This document shows, in pieces, positions 1 through 8,815 of a stretch of DNA of 49,563 bases. Origin of the DNA: Mariprofundus micogutta. Lineage in GTDB: Bacteria; Pseudomonadota; Zetaproteobacteria; Mariprofundales; Mariprofundaceae. The notes beneath the pieces were generated by a model. That model saw only the letters and a list, made by a program, of their open reading frames with translations. It had not been told where the DNA came from and made no database searches. The translations under genes were made by a program, and so were the position numbers. Numbering within the stretch: the stretch's first letter is position 1; the number at the start of each line of letters is the position of its first letter. Where the stretch lies: positions 1 through 49,563 of the forward strand of contig NZ_BDFD01000021.1 in assembly GCF_001895085.1 (NCBI RefSeq). The letters are read 5' to 3'.

Positions 1-127
1 TTCGTTTCCACTGTGATCACTCCTGTTTTTTCCTCCAACTAAATCATTAGCTGGGGATACTACAGGGGGGTCAAATTTGGACGCTGATTTACCCCTCTAG
101 GGGGTCAATTTTGAACGCTGAATAACA
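1..127. mobile_element. Terminal end of an IS21-family-like insertion sequence
   Basis: Two related direct repeats lie at about 65-91 and 100-126. Each begins with a run of G followed by TCAAWTTTG and then ACGCTGAWT. Read on the minus strand, the outer repeat gives an end starting TGTTATTCAGCG at about 127. IS21-family elements characteristically start with TG, end with CA and carry several internal copies of a terminal repeat. The transposase genes (istA/istB) would lie to the left, outside the window, and no convincing transposase coding is visible in 1-60. The rest of the 343-bp gene-free stretch (201-343) holds the putative 5' region of the interrupted gene, an AT-rich promoter-like segment, and a direct repeat GAATTTCTGAC at 188-198 and 249-259. 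Confidence 0.6.
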
Positions 128-200
128 ACCTGACTGTAAAGCTGAGCACCAAAACCATAAGAATCGACAAAAACAATACGAGAGGGTGAATTTCTGACAT
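105..200 (-). pseudogene. 5' fragment of a membrane-protein gene cut by the IS21-like end
   Basis: A minus-strand reading frame starts at ATG 200-198, preceded by AAAGGATGG at a workable Shine-Dalgarno distance. The native part (200 to about 128) encodes about 24 residues: MSEIHP followed by a strongly hydrophobic stretch rich in L, V, I and F, which looks like the first membrane helix of an inner-membrane protein or a signal anchor. The frame then runs into the IS21-like terminus and stops at 105-107. This looks like a gene interrupted at its 5' end by insertion. The fragment is too short to identify a family. It could also be a chance ORF; the good ribosome site and the hydrophobic block are the only support. 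Confidence 0.35.
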
Positions 201-343
201 GTAGTACCATCCTTTATTCGGTTATTATAAGCATAGACTATTTTTTCAGAATTTCTGACTTTTTTTCACGCGAGCAGCTTGTACGGCAACAGGGCAGAGA
301 AAAGGTTTGGCACTTTTTTATCCTGTTTTGTTAGCTTGGCGGA

Positions 344-1222
344 ATGAATGATGAACAACTTCATCAGAGTCTGATCGACTTTGTCCAAACTGAAGGTTTG
401 CCAGGGAGCTATCTTGAACTGATCTATAGATATCTGTTTCCACTCTCTGATTGGATTGCTGAACATAAGCAGGCTGGTCAGGCATTTACCTTTGCTGTGA
501 ATGGGGCTCAGGGCAGCGGGAAATCAACCCTGTGTGCTGCAATGTCCATATTGCTGGAGCATCGATTTGATTACTCCGTAGCGATTCTCTCCATAGATGA
601 CCTTTACCTCAATCGCGACAGGCGTCATCAGCTGGCTGAAGAGATTCATCCTCTGTTTATTACCCGTGGCGTGCCGGGAACGCATGATGTACAGCTCGGG
701 CTCGATGTGCTCTCGGCACTGAAAAAAGAGGAGGCCGTTCAGCTACCCCGGTTTGATAAAATAAATGACAACCCGTTTCCAGAAAGGCAGTGGCCTGTTC
801 AGGACAGGCCTGTTGATATTATTCTGTTTGAAGGCTGGTGCCTTGGACTTTCAGGCCAGACAGATGCCCTGTTGCATCAGCATGTGAACAAGCTTGAAGC
901 AGATGAAGATGAACAAAGAGTATGGCGTAACTACGCCAATGAACAGCTACGTGGTAGCTATCAGTTGCTGTTCTCAGAGCTGGATGCTTTATTATACCTC
1001 AAATCACCGAATATGGATGCGATCAGAAGATGGCGCGGAGAGCAGGAAGCCAGACTATCTCATGCGAAGACGGACTTGCAGATGGATCTGCAACAGTTGT
1101 TGCGTTTTATGCAGCATTTTGAACGTTTAACGAACTGGGCCAGTCAGACACTGCCGGACAGCGCTGATATAGTATTCGAGTTGGATGAGTATCATCAGGT
1201 GAATAAGGTGAAGTACAGGTAA
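344..1222 (+). CDS. D-glycerate 3-kinase-like P-loop kinase
   Basis: This 292-residue protein resembles the plant GLYK / yeast YGR205w group of P-loop kinases, which phosphorylate D-glycerate to 3-phosphoglycerate. Visible motifs in order are the Walker A GAQGSGKST (about 54-62), SIDDLYL (about 83-89), TRGVPGTHD (about 107-115), PRFDK (about 134-138) and FEGWCLG (about 165-171). These match the order found in glycerate kinases and in uridine-kinase/panK-like folds. The length is normal for the family. The start is ATG 344, preceded by GGCGGA. In an autotroph such an enzyme would return photorespiratory glycerate to the Calvin cycle, but no neighbour supports that role here. An alternative is an uncharacterised kinase of the same fold. 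Confidence 0.7.
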   Translation: MNDEQLHQSLIDFVQTEGLPGSYLELIYRYLFPLSDWIAEHKQAGQAFTFAVNGAQGSGKSTLCAAMSILLEHRFDYSVAILSIDDLYLNRDRRHQLAEEIHPLFITRGVPGTHDVQLGLDVLSALKKEEAVQLPRFDKINDNPFPERQWPVQDRPVDIILFEGWCLGLSGQTDALLHQHVNKLEADEDEQRVWRNYANEQLRGSYQLLFSELDALLYLKSPNMDAIRRWRGEQEARLSHAKTDLQMDLQQLLRFMQHFERLTNWASQTLPDSADIVFELDEYHQVNKVKYR

Positions 1223-1335
1223 AAACAGGAAGTTTTGCAGGCTGACTAAGGGCTGGTAGTGTGATTTGCTTCACAGTTTGCCGGTCATGCATAGATACAT
1301 TCGGGTCAGACAAGTCGGATAGTGGAAGAGGGCTC

Positions 1336-2544
1336 ATGGGTGATTCGCATAAAACTGACGTAAACAAGAAAGTGTCAGAAAATGAAAATATCAATGAATT
1401 TGAAGCTTTGCAGAAGCAGCTTGATGAGTTTATCGAAAAAGAGAATGCTGAGCACGCTGCAGTAGAAGAGATCGATTATGGGCCTGATAGCCAGCATCGA
1501 CTTGATGATTTTGTCGATGATCTTCAGAAACAGATGGACGATTTTGTTAAGCAGAGCCAACAACAGAAAACAGTGAAAGCAGTAGCAAGCCCACCCGGAC
1601 AAAACAAAGCTGTGGCAAAACCAGCTCCAGCCAAAAACGTCGGGAAAAAGGTCAAAAAGCAAAAGCCGGTCGTTCAACAGAAATCAGTTGAAGCGGACAG
1701 CAGAGCAGCAAACCCGGGCAAAACGACAAACACCAATCCTCGTTTTCTGACCGCAGGTGGTTTGATCATTGCCGTAGTCATCTGGATTGTCTGGCCAGAT
1801 TCAACTGAAATACCACCGGAATCACCGATGCCCGGACAACAACATATGGCGGAGACAAAAGCTGTACTTGCTGATCCAGTCGCAGTTGAAAGCATTGAAC
1901 CAGTTGCCGAACAAGAGCAACAGCTTGCAACTGTTGCAGCTGAACCAGTAAACGCTGAAAAGGTAAGCCATACTGGAAATAAAGAAACCGATATAAAAAT
2001 AGAACCGGCCAAACAGGAGGCTGCTGTAGCCACCCCTGCTATCGCACCTGTAGTTGCAGCAACGGCTCCCGTTGCAACAGTGAACAACACAACGCTGACT
2101 GTAACCGCCACGATTGCGAACATCAGAAGTGAACCGAATGCCCGGGCTGATGTGCTGCACAGGCTGAAGCAGGGGATCAAGGTGTTTGCAATTAAACGTG
2201 AAGGCGACTGGGTTCAGCTTAGAATTAAAGGAAAACTGGTCTGGGCGCATCACAGTGTGTTTGCCAGCAAAACTGCAGCGCCGGTAGCTGTGGTTACCAA
2301 ACCAGAAGCTGAGCCTGTCACTGAAACTCAGCCTGTTTCGAGCGCATCCGATGGAGTGTATCAAAATAGAGTAGTGAAGGTTGCCAGCATTTTAGGGAAT
2401 GTCAGGCGTGAACCGAATACCGGTGCAGAGATCATGTTCAGACTGAAGCAGGGTACCAGAGTATTTGCTATCAAACGCGAAGGTGATTGGGTTCAGGTTA
2501 GAATCAAGGGCGTTGAAGCCTGGGCGCATTACTCTATCTTCTAG
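1336..2544 (+). CDS. Membrane-anchored protein with two bacterial SH3 domains (paralogue A)
   Basis: This 402-residue protein has an acidic/charged N-terminal part with repeated LDEF/LDDF-type motifs (about 25-75), a Lys/Pro/Ala-rich linker, one hydrophobic membrane segment (about 137-153, ending in IWIVWP), a long Ala/Val/Pro/Glu spacer, and two SH3b-like repeats (about 252-310 and 343-402). Each repeat carries the NIRSEPN or NVRREPN, LKQG and EGDWVQ signatures. SH3b domains commonly bind peptidoglycan peptides, so an inner-membrane protein with periplasmic SH3 modules is inferred. The longer frame from GTG 1261 is rejected because ATG 1336 has AGAGGG just upstream. The next gene is a diverged paralogue with the same plan. 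The function is unknown. Confidence 0.75.
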   Translation: MGDSHKTDVNKKVSENENINEFEALQKQLDEFIEKENAEHAAVEEIDYGPDSQHRLDDFVDDLQKQMDDFVKQSQQQKTVKAVASPPGQNKAVAKPAPAKNVGKKVKKQKPVVQQKSVEADSRAANPGKTTNTNPRFLTAGGLIIAVVIWIVWPDSTEIPPESPMPGQQHMAETKAVLADPVAVESIEPVAEQEQQLATVAAEPVNAEKVSHTGNKETDIKIEPAKQEAAVATPAIAPVVAATAPVATVNNTTLTVTATIANIRSEPNARADVLHRLKQGIKVFAIKREGDWVQLRIKGKLVWAHHSVFASKTAAPVAVVTKPEAEPVTETQPVSSASDGVYQNRVVKVASILGNVRREPNTGAEIMFRLKQGTRVFAIKREGDWVQVRIKGVEAWAHYSIF

Positions 2545-2583
2545 AGCCTGTTCACACTAATTTAGATGTTGTCGCTGCTGCCG

Positions 2584-2600
2584 TCAGAACTGTGTTCTGA
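2584..2600. repeat. Perfect 7-bp inverted repeat between the SH3b paralogues
   Basis: TCAGAAC and GTTCTGA flank a 3-nt loop. There is no T-run after it, so it is not an intrinsic terminator. It could be a protein-binding site in the 142-bp gap before the second SH3b gene, or an mRNA stem. Confidence 0.35.
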
Positions 2601-2686
2601 TATCACAGTATGCGCCAGATCACATTTTTTCCGTTATCTGCGCGATAGAATTTGCCGTGAAATTCATAATTCATGGGAAGTGTGAG

Positions 2687-3820
2687 ATGAGTCAGAAACC
2701 GAATATTATCAATGAGCTGGATTTACTGATCAGTCAGGAAAAGAACAGCTTACTCAGCAATCTGCGAGAAGGCGACAGGCTGGAGGATAAACTGGCCCAG
2801 TTCATGGCTGGACTGCAGCTTCAGATTGATACTCTGATTGAATCCAAAAAAGCTGAACAGTTAGCAGCAGCTTCAGAAGTTGGAAGCAAACATACTGAAG
2901 CTCATCATGAGCAGGCTGCTAAAATTAGTGATGAAGCTGAGAAAGCCATGCAGCTGCTTGAGAAAGAGTTTAATACTTACAATATCAAGCAAGCCAACGG
3001 TATTATGAATCAGAAGCGTTCGATGTCTTACATAGTGAAGCAGTCATTGATCGGTACTGCAGTCGCTGCAGGCCTGTTGTGGTTCTTCTTTCCACAAGCC
3101 GATCAAGCCCTGTTTGCTATTGTGGCTGAAACTCCTGCTGAAACCAGGCAATCTGATGTTGAGTCGAAGAGTGTTGCCGAAGCAGCATTGCAAAGTGAAC
3201 CAGTGGCTGTAGTCGATGTTGAAGCTGCATCAGATACCGAGCTTAAACTGGTCGACCCTGTCGTTGATATTGCACAAGAGGTCCAGGTGGCTAAACAGAA
3301 TATGGCTGAAGAGATTAAGCCTGAGCCGGTAAAAGAGGTGAAAGCTCCGGTTTTGAATGAGAACAAACCGGTGACTAAAGCAAAGGTTGAATCATTATTG
3401 GATGAGACACCTGAAATAAAGGTGACCAGCAAAGCGAAAGAGCCTGAAGTTGTCGTTGGCCAGGAGATCACGGTCACGGCTCATGTCGGTAATGCTCGCA
3501 ATACACCGAGTAACAAAGGTAAACGTGTGGCTCGAGTGAAGATGGGTGACAAGGTTATCAAGCTGAATGAGCAAATGGGCTGGTATCAGGTGAAACTTGA
3601 GAGCGGTACTGTTGCCTGGATGTACAAAACTATTTTTGCTCCGCGTCTGCAGGTATCTGTGGGAATCGGAAATGTTCGCAAATCGCCAAATGGTAAAGCT
3701 AAAGTGATCAGCCGCATCAAACAGGGTGATTTTGTCACCAAACTGGAAGAGCAGGGCGGCTGGTATCTGGTTAAACTGGATAATGGTACCAAAGCCTGGG
3801 GACACCACTCCATTTTTTAA
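2687..3820 (+). CDS. Membrane-anchored protein with two bacterial SH3 domains (paralogue B)
   Basis: This 377-residue protein has the same architecture as the preceding gene: a charged, partly coiled-coil-like N-terminal region (about 1-110), a single hydrophobic segment (about 119-136, ending LWFFFP), a Glu/Val/Ala/Lys-rich spacer, and two SH3b repeats (about 259-318 and 319-377) with NARNTPSN / NVRKSPNG, MGD/KQGD and GWYQVK/GWYLVK. Both paralogues end in a similar W-x-H-x-SIF tail (WAHYSIF and WGHHSIF). The upstream ATG at 2657 is in frame but ATG 2687 has GGGAAG at the right distance and is preferred. The pair probably arose by tandem duplication followed by divergence of the linker. A periplasmic peptidoglycan-related role is inferred only from the SH3b fold. 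Confidence 0.75.
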   Translation: MSQKPNIINELDLLISQEKNSLLSNLREGDRLEDKLAQFMAGLQLQIDTLIESKKAEQLAAASEVGSKHTEAHHEQAAKISDEAEKAMQLLEKEFNTYNIKQANGIMNQKRSMSYIVKQSLIGTAVAAGLLWFFFPQADQALFAIVAETPAETRQSDVESKSVAEAALQSEPVAVVDVEAASDTELKLVDPVVDIAQEVQVAKQNMAEEIKPEPVKEVKAPVLNENKPVTKAKVESLLDETPEIKVTSKAKEPEVVVGQEITVTAHVGNARNTPSNKGKRVARVKMGDKVIKLNEQMGWYQVKLESGTVAWMYKTIFAPRLQVSVGIGNVRKSPNGKAKVISRIKQGDFVTKLEEQGGWYLVKLDNGTKAWGHHSIF

Positions 3821-3847
3821 AACACCTGGACGTTGATATTGAAGAAA

Positions 3848-3873
3848 GGTCGCCTCTATGGCGGCCTTTTTTT
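3848..3873 (+). terminator. Intrinsic terminator after the SH3b gene pair
   Basis: The stem GGTCGCC pairs with GGCGGCC (one G-U pair) around a TCTAT loop and is followed directly by seven T. It lies 27 bp after the stop of the second SH3b gene. Confidence 0.85.
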
Positions 3874-3948
3874 ATCAGTGGTTGAATTCATGATAACTCA
3901 ACTCAATAATCTTTGCATGACTATTACGATTAAAGAGTTCTGCTGCTG

Positions 3949-4848
3949 ATGTCTGGCCATCATCATGGTCATGAGCACAGTCATTCGCATGGACATAAAC
4001 TGGATGCAGCGCTCGGACTAACATTACTGTTTGCTATTGTTGAGCTGCTTGGTGGCTGGATCTCCAATTCACTGGCTCTGCTGGCTGATGCAGCACACAT
4101 GTCATCCGATGTGGTCGCACTGGCTCTGGCCGCTTTTGCAAGCCGTCTGGCTGTAAAACCTGCCCATAATGGTATGACCTATGGTTATGGACGGGCACGC
4201 GTGCTTGCAGCTCAACTCAATGGTTTTGCGCTCTGGTTTCTAAGTGGCTGGATCGTCTGGGAAGCAGTAGGGCGCCTCGCTGCACCTCCGGAAGTGCAGG
4301 GGGGCATGGTCATTGTCATCGGTATCATTGGCCTGACTGTGAACCTGATTATTCTGAAGTGGCTGCATGGTGAACATGATATTAATAGCCGCGCAGCTTA
4401 CTGGCATGTGGTTGGAGATGCGCTTGGTTCTGTAGCTGCTGTAGTTGCAGGTGTAATCATCTATTTCACAGGCTGGATGCCGATTGATCCGATTCTTTCG
4501 TGCCTGGTTGCCGCAATTCTTGCATGGGGTGGCTGGAGACTTGTTCGGGAAACCACAATCGAGCTTATGGAGGCTGCTCCGCAAGTTCTGGATATGGATG
4601 CTGTTGAAACCAGTTTAAAGGGCGCAGCGGGCGTTACAGGCGTTCATCATACACATTTGTGGCGTTTGCCCGATAGCAGAATGGCGATATCCTCCCATAT
4701 TGAGATTGAATCCATATCCGAGTGGGATTGTATTCTACCGAATCTACTCGAACTACTGCGCAAACAGGGCATTGAACACGCAACTCTGCAACCTGAATCT
4801 TCACATCTGGAAAACAACTGTACCCCCTGTAGTGATCCCCATTGTTAG
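3949..4848 (+). CDS. Cation diffusion facilitator (CzcD/ZitB-type metal exporter)
   Basis: This 299-residue inner-membrane transporter of the CDF family exchanges Zn2+ (or Co2+, Cd2+, Fe2+) for protons. A His-rich N-terminus (HHHGHEHSHSHGH, residues 4-16) precedes six predicted membrane helices. The two CDF metal-site motifs are present: LADAAHMSSDVVALAL in helix 2 and HVVGDALGSVAAVV in helix 5. The C-terminal cytosolic metallochaperone-like domain (about 205-299) ends in an extra Cys/His tail, CTPCSDPHC. Metal specificity cannot be read with confidence, but the HD-HD metal-site pattern fits Zn/Cd exporters. It is a single gene, convergent with tolA, and no metal-regulator gene is adjacent. 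Confidence 0.88.
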   Translation: MSGHHHGHEHSHSHGHKLDAALGLTLLFAIVELLGGWISNSLALLADAAHMSSDVVALALAAFASRLAVKPAHNGMTYGYGRARVLAAQLNGFALWFLSGWIVWEAVGRLAAPPEVQGGMVIVIGIIGLTVNLIILKWLHGEHDINSRAAYWHVVGDALGSVAAVVAGVIIYFTGWMPIDPILSCLVAAILAWGGWRLVRETTIELMEAAPQVLDMDAVETSLKGAAGVTGVHHTHLWRLPDSRMAISSHIEIESISEWDCILPNLLELLRKQGIEHATLQPESSHLENNCTPCSDPHC

Positions 4849-4905
4849 AACCCAGATTCTGCTAACGCATCCTTCTGTCAGTACATCACTCTTGATGGGT
4901 GGTGC

Positions 4906-5691
4906 TTATTTTAATGGGTGGAAGCGAATCCTGTTTACACGGAAGAATTCAAACTGCTGACGCGGTAACTCAAATGGGGCAGCAGCATGTATGGCACGAA
5001 TCAGCGAAGCATCGAGCAGGTCATTACCTGAAGACTCCAGGATTTTTACTGAGACCACTTCGCCGGTAGGGGCGAGCTGCATTTCCACCAGCGGATCTTT
5101 GGCATTGTCGGCACTGGCAGGAACCTTCCAGTTATCCTGAACTCTGGCCTGCATTAAAGCGATATAGCGCTCCAGCTCATTTTTAGAAAGCTGTTGGCCC
5201 ATAATATTGGCAATATCAGGGCGAGATGTGGAGGCTTTAAGTGTAGATTCAGAGCGGTCGGTCGTAGAAGCCACCGGCGCAAATGGATCAAAGTCCGGAT
5301 CCACTTTTTCTGCAGCTTTGCGCTTCTGCTTGGGTTGTGGCTTGGGTTTAGCCCTGGCAGGTGCAAGTTTTAGCACCGGTTTCACCTTGGCTTTCGGTTT
5401 GGGTTTTACGCTTGCTTTAGGCTTGGCTTTTTCTTTTGCCTTTACCTGTTTTGTCGGTTTTGGTTTGCGCCGGGCCTGCTGTTCCAGTCTGGCCAACTCT
5501 TTGGCGGAAATCATCATCACTTCGATACGCTTAAGTGGTTCCTCTTGCCGCTGCCCCTGCCAGAAAGCCATCACCATCACGATGGTAAAAACAAGCATAT
5601 GCAACAGGAGTGCAAATAGCAGATCCTGTTTGCCCAGGTCACCGGAGTGATCGGATTGGTATTTAGCGGTGCGGCTCGGTGACAAGGCCAA
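4906..5691 (-). CDS. tolA: TolA/TonB-like periplasm-spanning energy transducer
   Basis: This 261-residue protein has one N-terminal transmembrane helix (about 23-45), a Lys/Pro/Ala-rich extended periplasmic region (about 70-130, many KPK/KAK units) and a TolA/TonB C-terminal domain (about 170-261, with DNWKVP and LLDASLIRAIHAAAPFELP). TolA links inner-membrane TolQR to the outer membrane during constriction. The start overlaps the end of tolR by 29 nt. Helical domain II is much shorter than in E. coli TolA and looks TonB-like, but position after tolQR and the C-terminal sequence favour TolA. It is the last gene of the cluster: tolB and pal do not follow. Confidence 0.82.
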   Translation of the reverse strand: MALSPSRTAKYQSDHSGDLGKQDLLFALLLHMLVFTIVMVMAFWQGQRQEEPLKRIEVMMISAKELARLEQQARRKPKPTKQVKAKEKAKPKASVKPKPKAKVKPVLKLAPARAKPKPQPKQKRKAAEKVDPDFDPFAPVASTTDRSESTLKASTSRPDIANIMGQQLSKNELERYIALMQARVQDNWKVPASADNAKDPLVEMQLAPTGEVVSVKILESSGNDLLDASLIRAIHAAAPFELPRQQFEFFRVNRIRFHPLK

Positions 5692-6079
5692 CCTTCTTGA
5701 TACCAGCAGTTTCCAGCAGGCTCATAACTTCAGCAACTTTCCCATAGGGGGTTTTGGCATCACCGCGAATGAATACAGGCAAACCCGGCTTCTCTTTACG
5801 AATTGCTTCAATACGTGGGGCTAACTGTTTGATTGAGATATTCTTTTTCTGAATATACAGCTGGCCATTGGCTTTGATGCTGACCACCAGCGGTTCCAGA
5901 TTCTGCTGCATGGCAGGTGCATCTGCATCGGGCAGATCTACATTTACACCCTGAGTAAGCAGGGGCGCAGTCACCATAAAAATAATCAGCAGTACCAGCA
6001 TCACATCCACCAACGGGGTAACGTTGATTTCACCCATGGGTTCAGTGTCTTTAGTCCATTTACTTTGACCGGCCCACAT
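5663..6079 (-). CDS. tolR: TolR, ExbD/TolR-family proton-channel partner
   Basis: This 138-residue protein has the ExbD/TolR layout: a short cytosolic N-terminus, one membrane helix (about 20-42) beginning INVTPLVDVMLVLLIIFMV with the conserved proton-pathway Asp, then a periplasmic domain. It works with TolQ to turn proton-motive force into TolA movement. It begins 3 nt after the tolQ stop and overlaps tolA. Confidence 0.93.
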   Translation of the reverse strand: MWAGQSKWTKDTEPMGEINVTPLVDVMLVLLIIFMVTAPLLTQGVNVDLPDADAPAMQQNLEPLVVSIKANGQLYIQKKNISIKQLAPRIEAIRKEKPGLPVFIRGDAKTPYGKVAEVMSLLETAGIKKVGLVTEPHR

Positions 6080-6082
6080 CTC

Positions 6083-6772
6083 TTAACCCTTCATGTGGCG
6101 GGAAATGATATTCAGGAACTCGGAATTGAACTGTTCCATATTCGAAGCCATACGTTTCAGGTCCGCAGTGAATTTATTATAAGCCACCACGGCAGGAATC
6201 GCCGCAATCAGGCCGAATGCTGTTGCCACCAGCGCCTCGGCAATACCCGGTGCCACTGCGGTCAGGGAAGTGTTCTTGGTCAGGGCAATACTCTGGAAAG
6301 CATTCACAATACCCCAAACTGTGCCGAACAGACCGATAAACGGGGAGGTGGAACCCACCGTGGCCAGAAATGCCAGATGACGGTTCAGCTTCTCCATTTC
6401 ACGCGAGAAAGCAGCATCAAGCGAGCGGCGAATACCGTCCATGCCACCGGCAGCAACAATTTTTTCGGTCTGTGACTGACTTGCTTCGCGACGTGTGCGC
6501 ATAAATTCACGATATCCGGCCTGAAAGATATTTGGCAGAGAACTGTCCGGATACTGCTGTGGAATGCCGGCCAGCACTGTATCCATATCAGTGCCCGACC
6601 AGAAAGTATGAGCAAAGGATTCTGCATCGTTACGTGTTCTTCGATACAGCTTCCATTTATTGAATATGATCATCCAACTGACCAGTGACAGCATCATCAG
6701 CAGTACCAGTACGGCCTGCACGACAAAGCCGGCGTTCAGGATAAGGGTTAGAATCGACAGGTCCTGATTCAT
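6083..6772 (-). CDS. tolQ: TolQ, MotA/TolQ/ExbB proton-channel protein
   Basis: This 229-residue protein has three predicted helices (about 15-35, 130-155, 170-195). The conserved channel segment reads STSPFIGLFGTVWGIVNAF and a later helix reads EALVATAFGLIAAIPAVVAYN, both typical of TolQ/ExbB. The start shares ATGA with the stop of ybgC, implying translational coupling. In the Tol system it forms the stator with TolR. Confidence 0.95.
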   Translation of the reverse strand: MNQDLSILTLILNAGFVVQAVLVLLMMLSLVSWMIIFNKWKLYRRTRNDAESFAHTFWSGTDMDTVLAGIPQQYPDSSLPNIFQAGYREFMRTRREASQSQTEKIVAAGGMDGIRRSLDAAFSREMEKLNRHLAFLATVGSTSPFIGLFGTVWGIVNAFQSIALTKNTSLTAVAPGIAEALVATAFGLIAAIPAVVAYNKFTADLKRMASNMEQFNSEFLNIISRHMKG

Positions 6773-7206
6773 GAAGAATACTCCTCTTTTTTATTCAAAT
6801 GACTTTTCAATGACTCACGCACGGCTTTGGGAATACGACTGACATTGCCGTCCCGACGGATGCAGGCAAGGTGAATATCACCTTCAGTGAGCAGAACACC
6901 GTCCAACTGACGATAAATACGCTGCCTAAAAGCAATGCGGGCACCGCGCATCTGAACCAGCTCGCTTTCGATATTCAGCATTTCATTGAAACGGGCAGGG
7001 ACAAGATAACGGACATTGGCCTGAGTAACGGCAAACATCACACCGAACTCGGATTCAATATGATCGAGCTCGAGCCCGGCTGAACGCAGAAATTCACTGC
7101 GCGCACGCTCCATAAACTTGAGATAATTTGCATAATAAACAACACCACCATGATCCGTATCCTCATAATAGACACGGACAGGCCATGTTTCTGTAAAGCT
7201 GGTCAC
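6769..7206 (-). CDS. ybgC: YbgC-type acyl-CoA thioesterase (hot-dog fold)
   Basis: This 145-residue protein has the signature [24 protein letters not shown], whose Asp is the catalytic residue of 4-hydroxybenzoyl-CoA-thioesterase-like enzymes. YbgC hydrolyses short acyl-CoA or acyl-ACP thioesters at the inner membrane and is classically the first gene of tol-pal operons. The start is GTG 7206, sharing GTGA with the ruvB stop. An earlier start is unlikely given that overlap. Confidence 0.93.
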   Translation of the reverse strand: MTSFTETWPVRVYYEDTDHGGVVYYANYLKFMERARSEFLRSAGLELDHIESEFGVMFAVTQANVRYLVPARFNEMLNIESELVQMRGARIAFRQRIYRQLDGVLLTEGDIHLACIRRDGNVSRIPKAVRESLKSHLNKKEEYSS

Positions 7207-8237
7207 AGTAGTGACTCCTGTTTGCCATTGCCGGGCAATTCACGTTGCATGTGTGCATAAGCCAATGGTGTCGCTGTACGGCCACGTGGCGTTCTGGCAA
7301 TCAGGCCTTCCTGCAACAAATAAGGTTCTAGCACATCCTCGATGGTATCACGTTCTTCCGAGATTGAAGCAGCCAATGTGTCCAGTCCTACCGGACCACC
7401 ATTATACTTGTCGATAATCACCAGCAGCAGGCGGCGATCCTGATGGTCCAGCCCCAGATGATCGACTTCAAGACGTTTCAATGACGAATCTGCTACAGCC
7501 TGATTGATTAACCCATCATGTTCTATTTCGGCAAAATCACGTACACGGCGCAACAGACGGTTTGCGATACGTGGTGTACCACGTGAACGTTTGGCGATCT
7601 CCAGAGAACCTACATCGGCAGCATCGATATTCAGTAGTTTGGCAGAGCGACTGACAATGCGTGCCAGCTCCTCATGTGAATAGAACTCCAACCGTTCAAT
7701 GACACCGAAACGGTCGCGCAGCGGATTGGTCAATAATCCTGCACGCGTAGTGGCACCAATCAGGGTGAAGCGGGGGATATCCATCTTGATTGAGCGTGCA
7801 GCAGGGCCCTGACCGATGACCAGATCAAGTTGAAAATCTTCCATGGCCGGATAGAGAATCTCTTCGACCTGTGGACTCAAACGATGGATTTCATCAATAA
7901 ACAGGACATCGCCTTCTTCGATATTGGTCAACATGGCTGCCAGATCACCGGGACGTTCGATGACAGGGCCGGAAGTGGCACGAATATTCACGCCCATCTC
8001 AGTAGAAATGATATTGGCCAGTGTAGTTTTACCCAGACCCGGTGGTCCATAGAGCAAAACATGATCAAGTGATTCATTGCGTGCTTTGGCAGCCTGAATA
8101 TAAATTTTCAGGTTGGCGCGGATTTTTTCCTGGCCGACATATTCATCCAGCTTTTTCGGACGCAGGGCGGCATCCCAATTGTCGCCAACACCGGATTCGC
8201 CGTCTATCAGTCGTTCCTCAGAAAAGTTTTCCATCAT
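7203..8237 (-). CDS. ruvB: RuvB Holliday-junction branch-migration ATPase
   Basis: This 344-residue AAA+ motor drives branch migration with RuvA. Visible are Walker [12 protein letters not shown] (about 65-75), Walker B DEIHRL (about 115-120), sensor-1 GATTRAG and the winged-helix C-terminus with [29 protein letters not shown], all canonical. The start overlaps the ruvA stop (ATGATG; either Met may be used). Confidence 0.97.
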   Translation of the reverse strand: MMENFSEERLIDGESGVGDNWDAALRPKKLDEYVGQEKIRANLKIYIQAAKARNESLDHVLLYGPPGLGKTTLANIISTEMGVNIRATSGPVIERPGDLAAMLTNIEEGDVLFIDEIHRLSPQVEEILYPAMEDFQLDLVIGQGPAARSIKMDIPRFTLIGATTRAGLLTNPLRDRFGVIERLEFYSHEELARIVSRSAKLLNIDAADVGSLEIAKRSRGTPRIANRLLRRVRDFAEIEHDGLINQAVADSSLKRLEVDHLGLDHQDRRLLLVIIDKYNGGPVGLDTLAASISEERDTIEDVLEPYLLQEGLIARTPRGRTATPLAYAHMQRELPGNGKQESLL

Positions 8238-8797
8238 ATGGCTTTCAATGCAGCACGGAACATGACTTCAAAATCTGCCGGTTCCACCTTTTTCAGGGCG
8301 TTATCAATCTGTGCCGGTTTATACCCCAGATTAGCCAGGGCTGAACGCACATCATCGTTGCTGTTGGTAACCGTGGCACCACCGGTGGCAGCTGTAGCAT
8401 TGAGTTTGCCCTGCAACTCAAGAATCAACCGCTGAGCAGTTTTCTTGCCTATACCAGGCGTACGGGCAATGGAGAGGTCATCCGCATTTTCGATAGCACG
8501 CACCAGATCTTCAGTGCTCATGCCACTCATGAGATTTAAACCCATACGTGCTCCGATTCCTGATACACTGGTCAGCTTGCGGAAAAGAGCACGCTCGGAC
8601 GCATTGGTAAAGCCGAATAAAGTGATCTGATCTTCGCGCACATAAGTATGAATAGACAGTTCAGCTTTCTCTCCCTGCTTGAGTCTGCACAGGGTTTGCA
8701 GGCTCAGGGATACTTCATAACCGATACCTGCAGTTTCCACGATGACTAGGCCTGCCGGATCGAGTTCGCGTACTGTGCCTGATAACCAACCAATCAA
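8234..8797 (-). CDS. ruvA: RuvA Holliday-junction-binding protein
   Basis: This 187-residue protein has the OB-fold N-terminus ([22 protein letters not shown]), tandem helix-hairpin-helix motifs ([14 protein letters not shown] and [14 protein letters not shown]) and the C-terminal RuvB-binding domain with [11 protein letters not shown]. It lies 18 bp after ruvC and overlaps ruvB. Confidence 0.97.
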   Translation of the reverse strand: MIGWLSGTVRELDPAGLVIVETAGIGYEVSLSLQTLCRLKQGEKAELSIHTYVREDQITLFGFTNASERALFRKLTSVSGIGARMGLNLMSGMSTEDLVRAIENADDLSIARTPGIGKKTAQRLILELQGKLNATAATGGATVTNSNDDVRSALANLGYKPAQIDNALKKVEPADFEVMFRAALKAI

Positions 8798-8815
8798 TTT
8801 AGTTCCCCCGCGCTA

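Noticed and set aside
1822-2364. 180-codon minus-strand ORF across the first SH3b gene
   Set aside because: Shadow of a low-complexity coding region; no ribosome site or motif.
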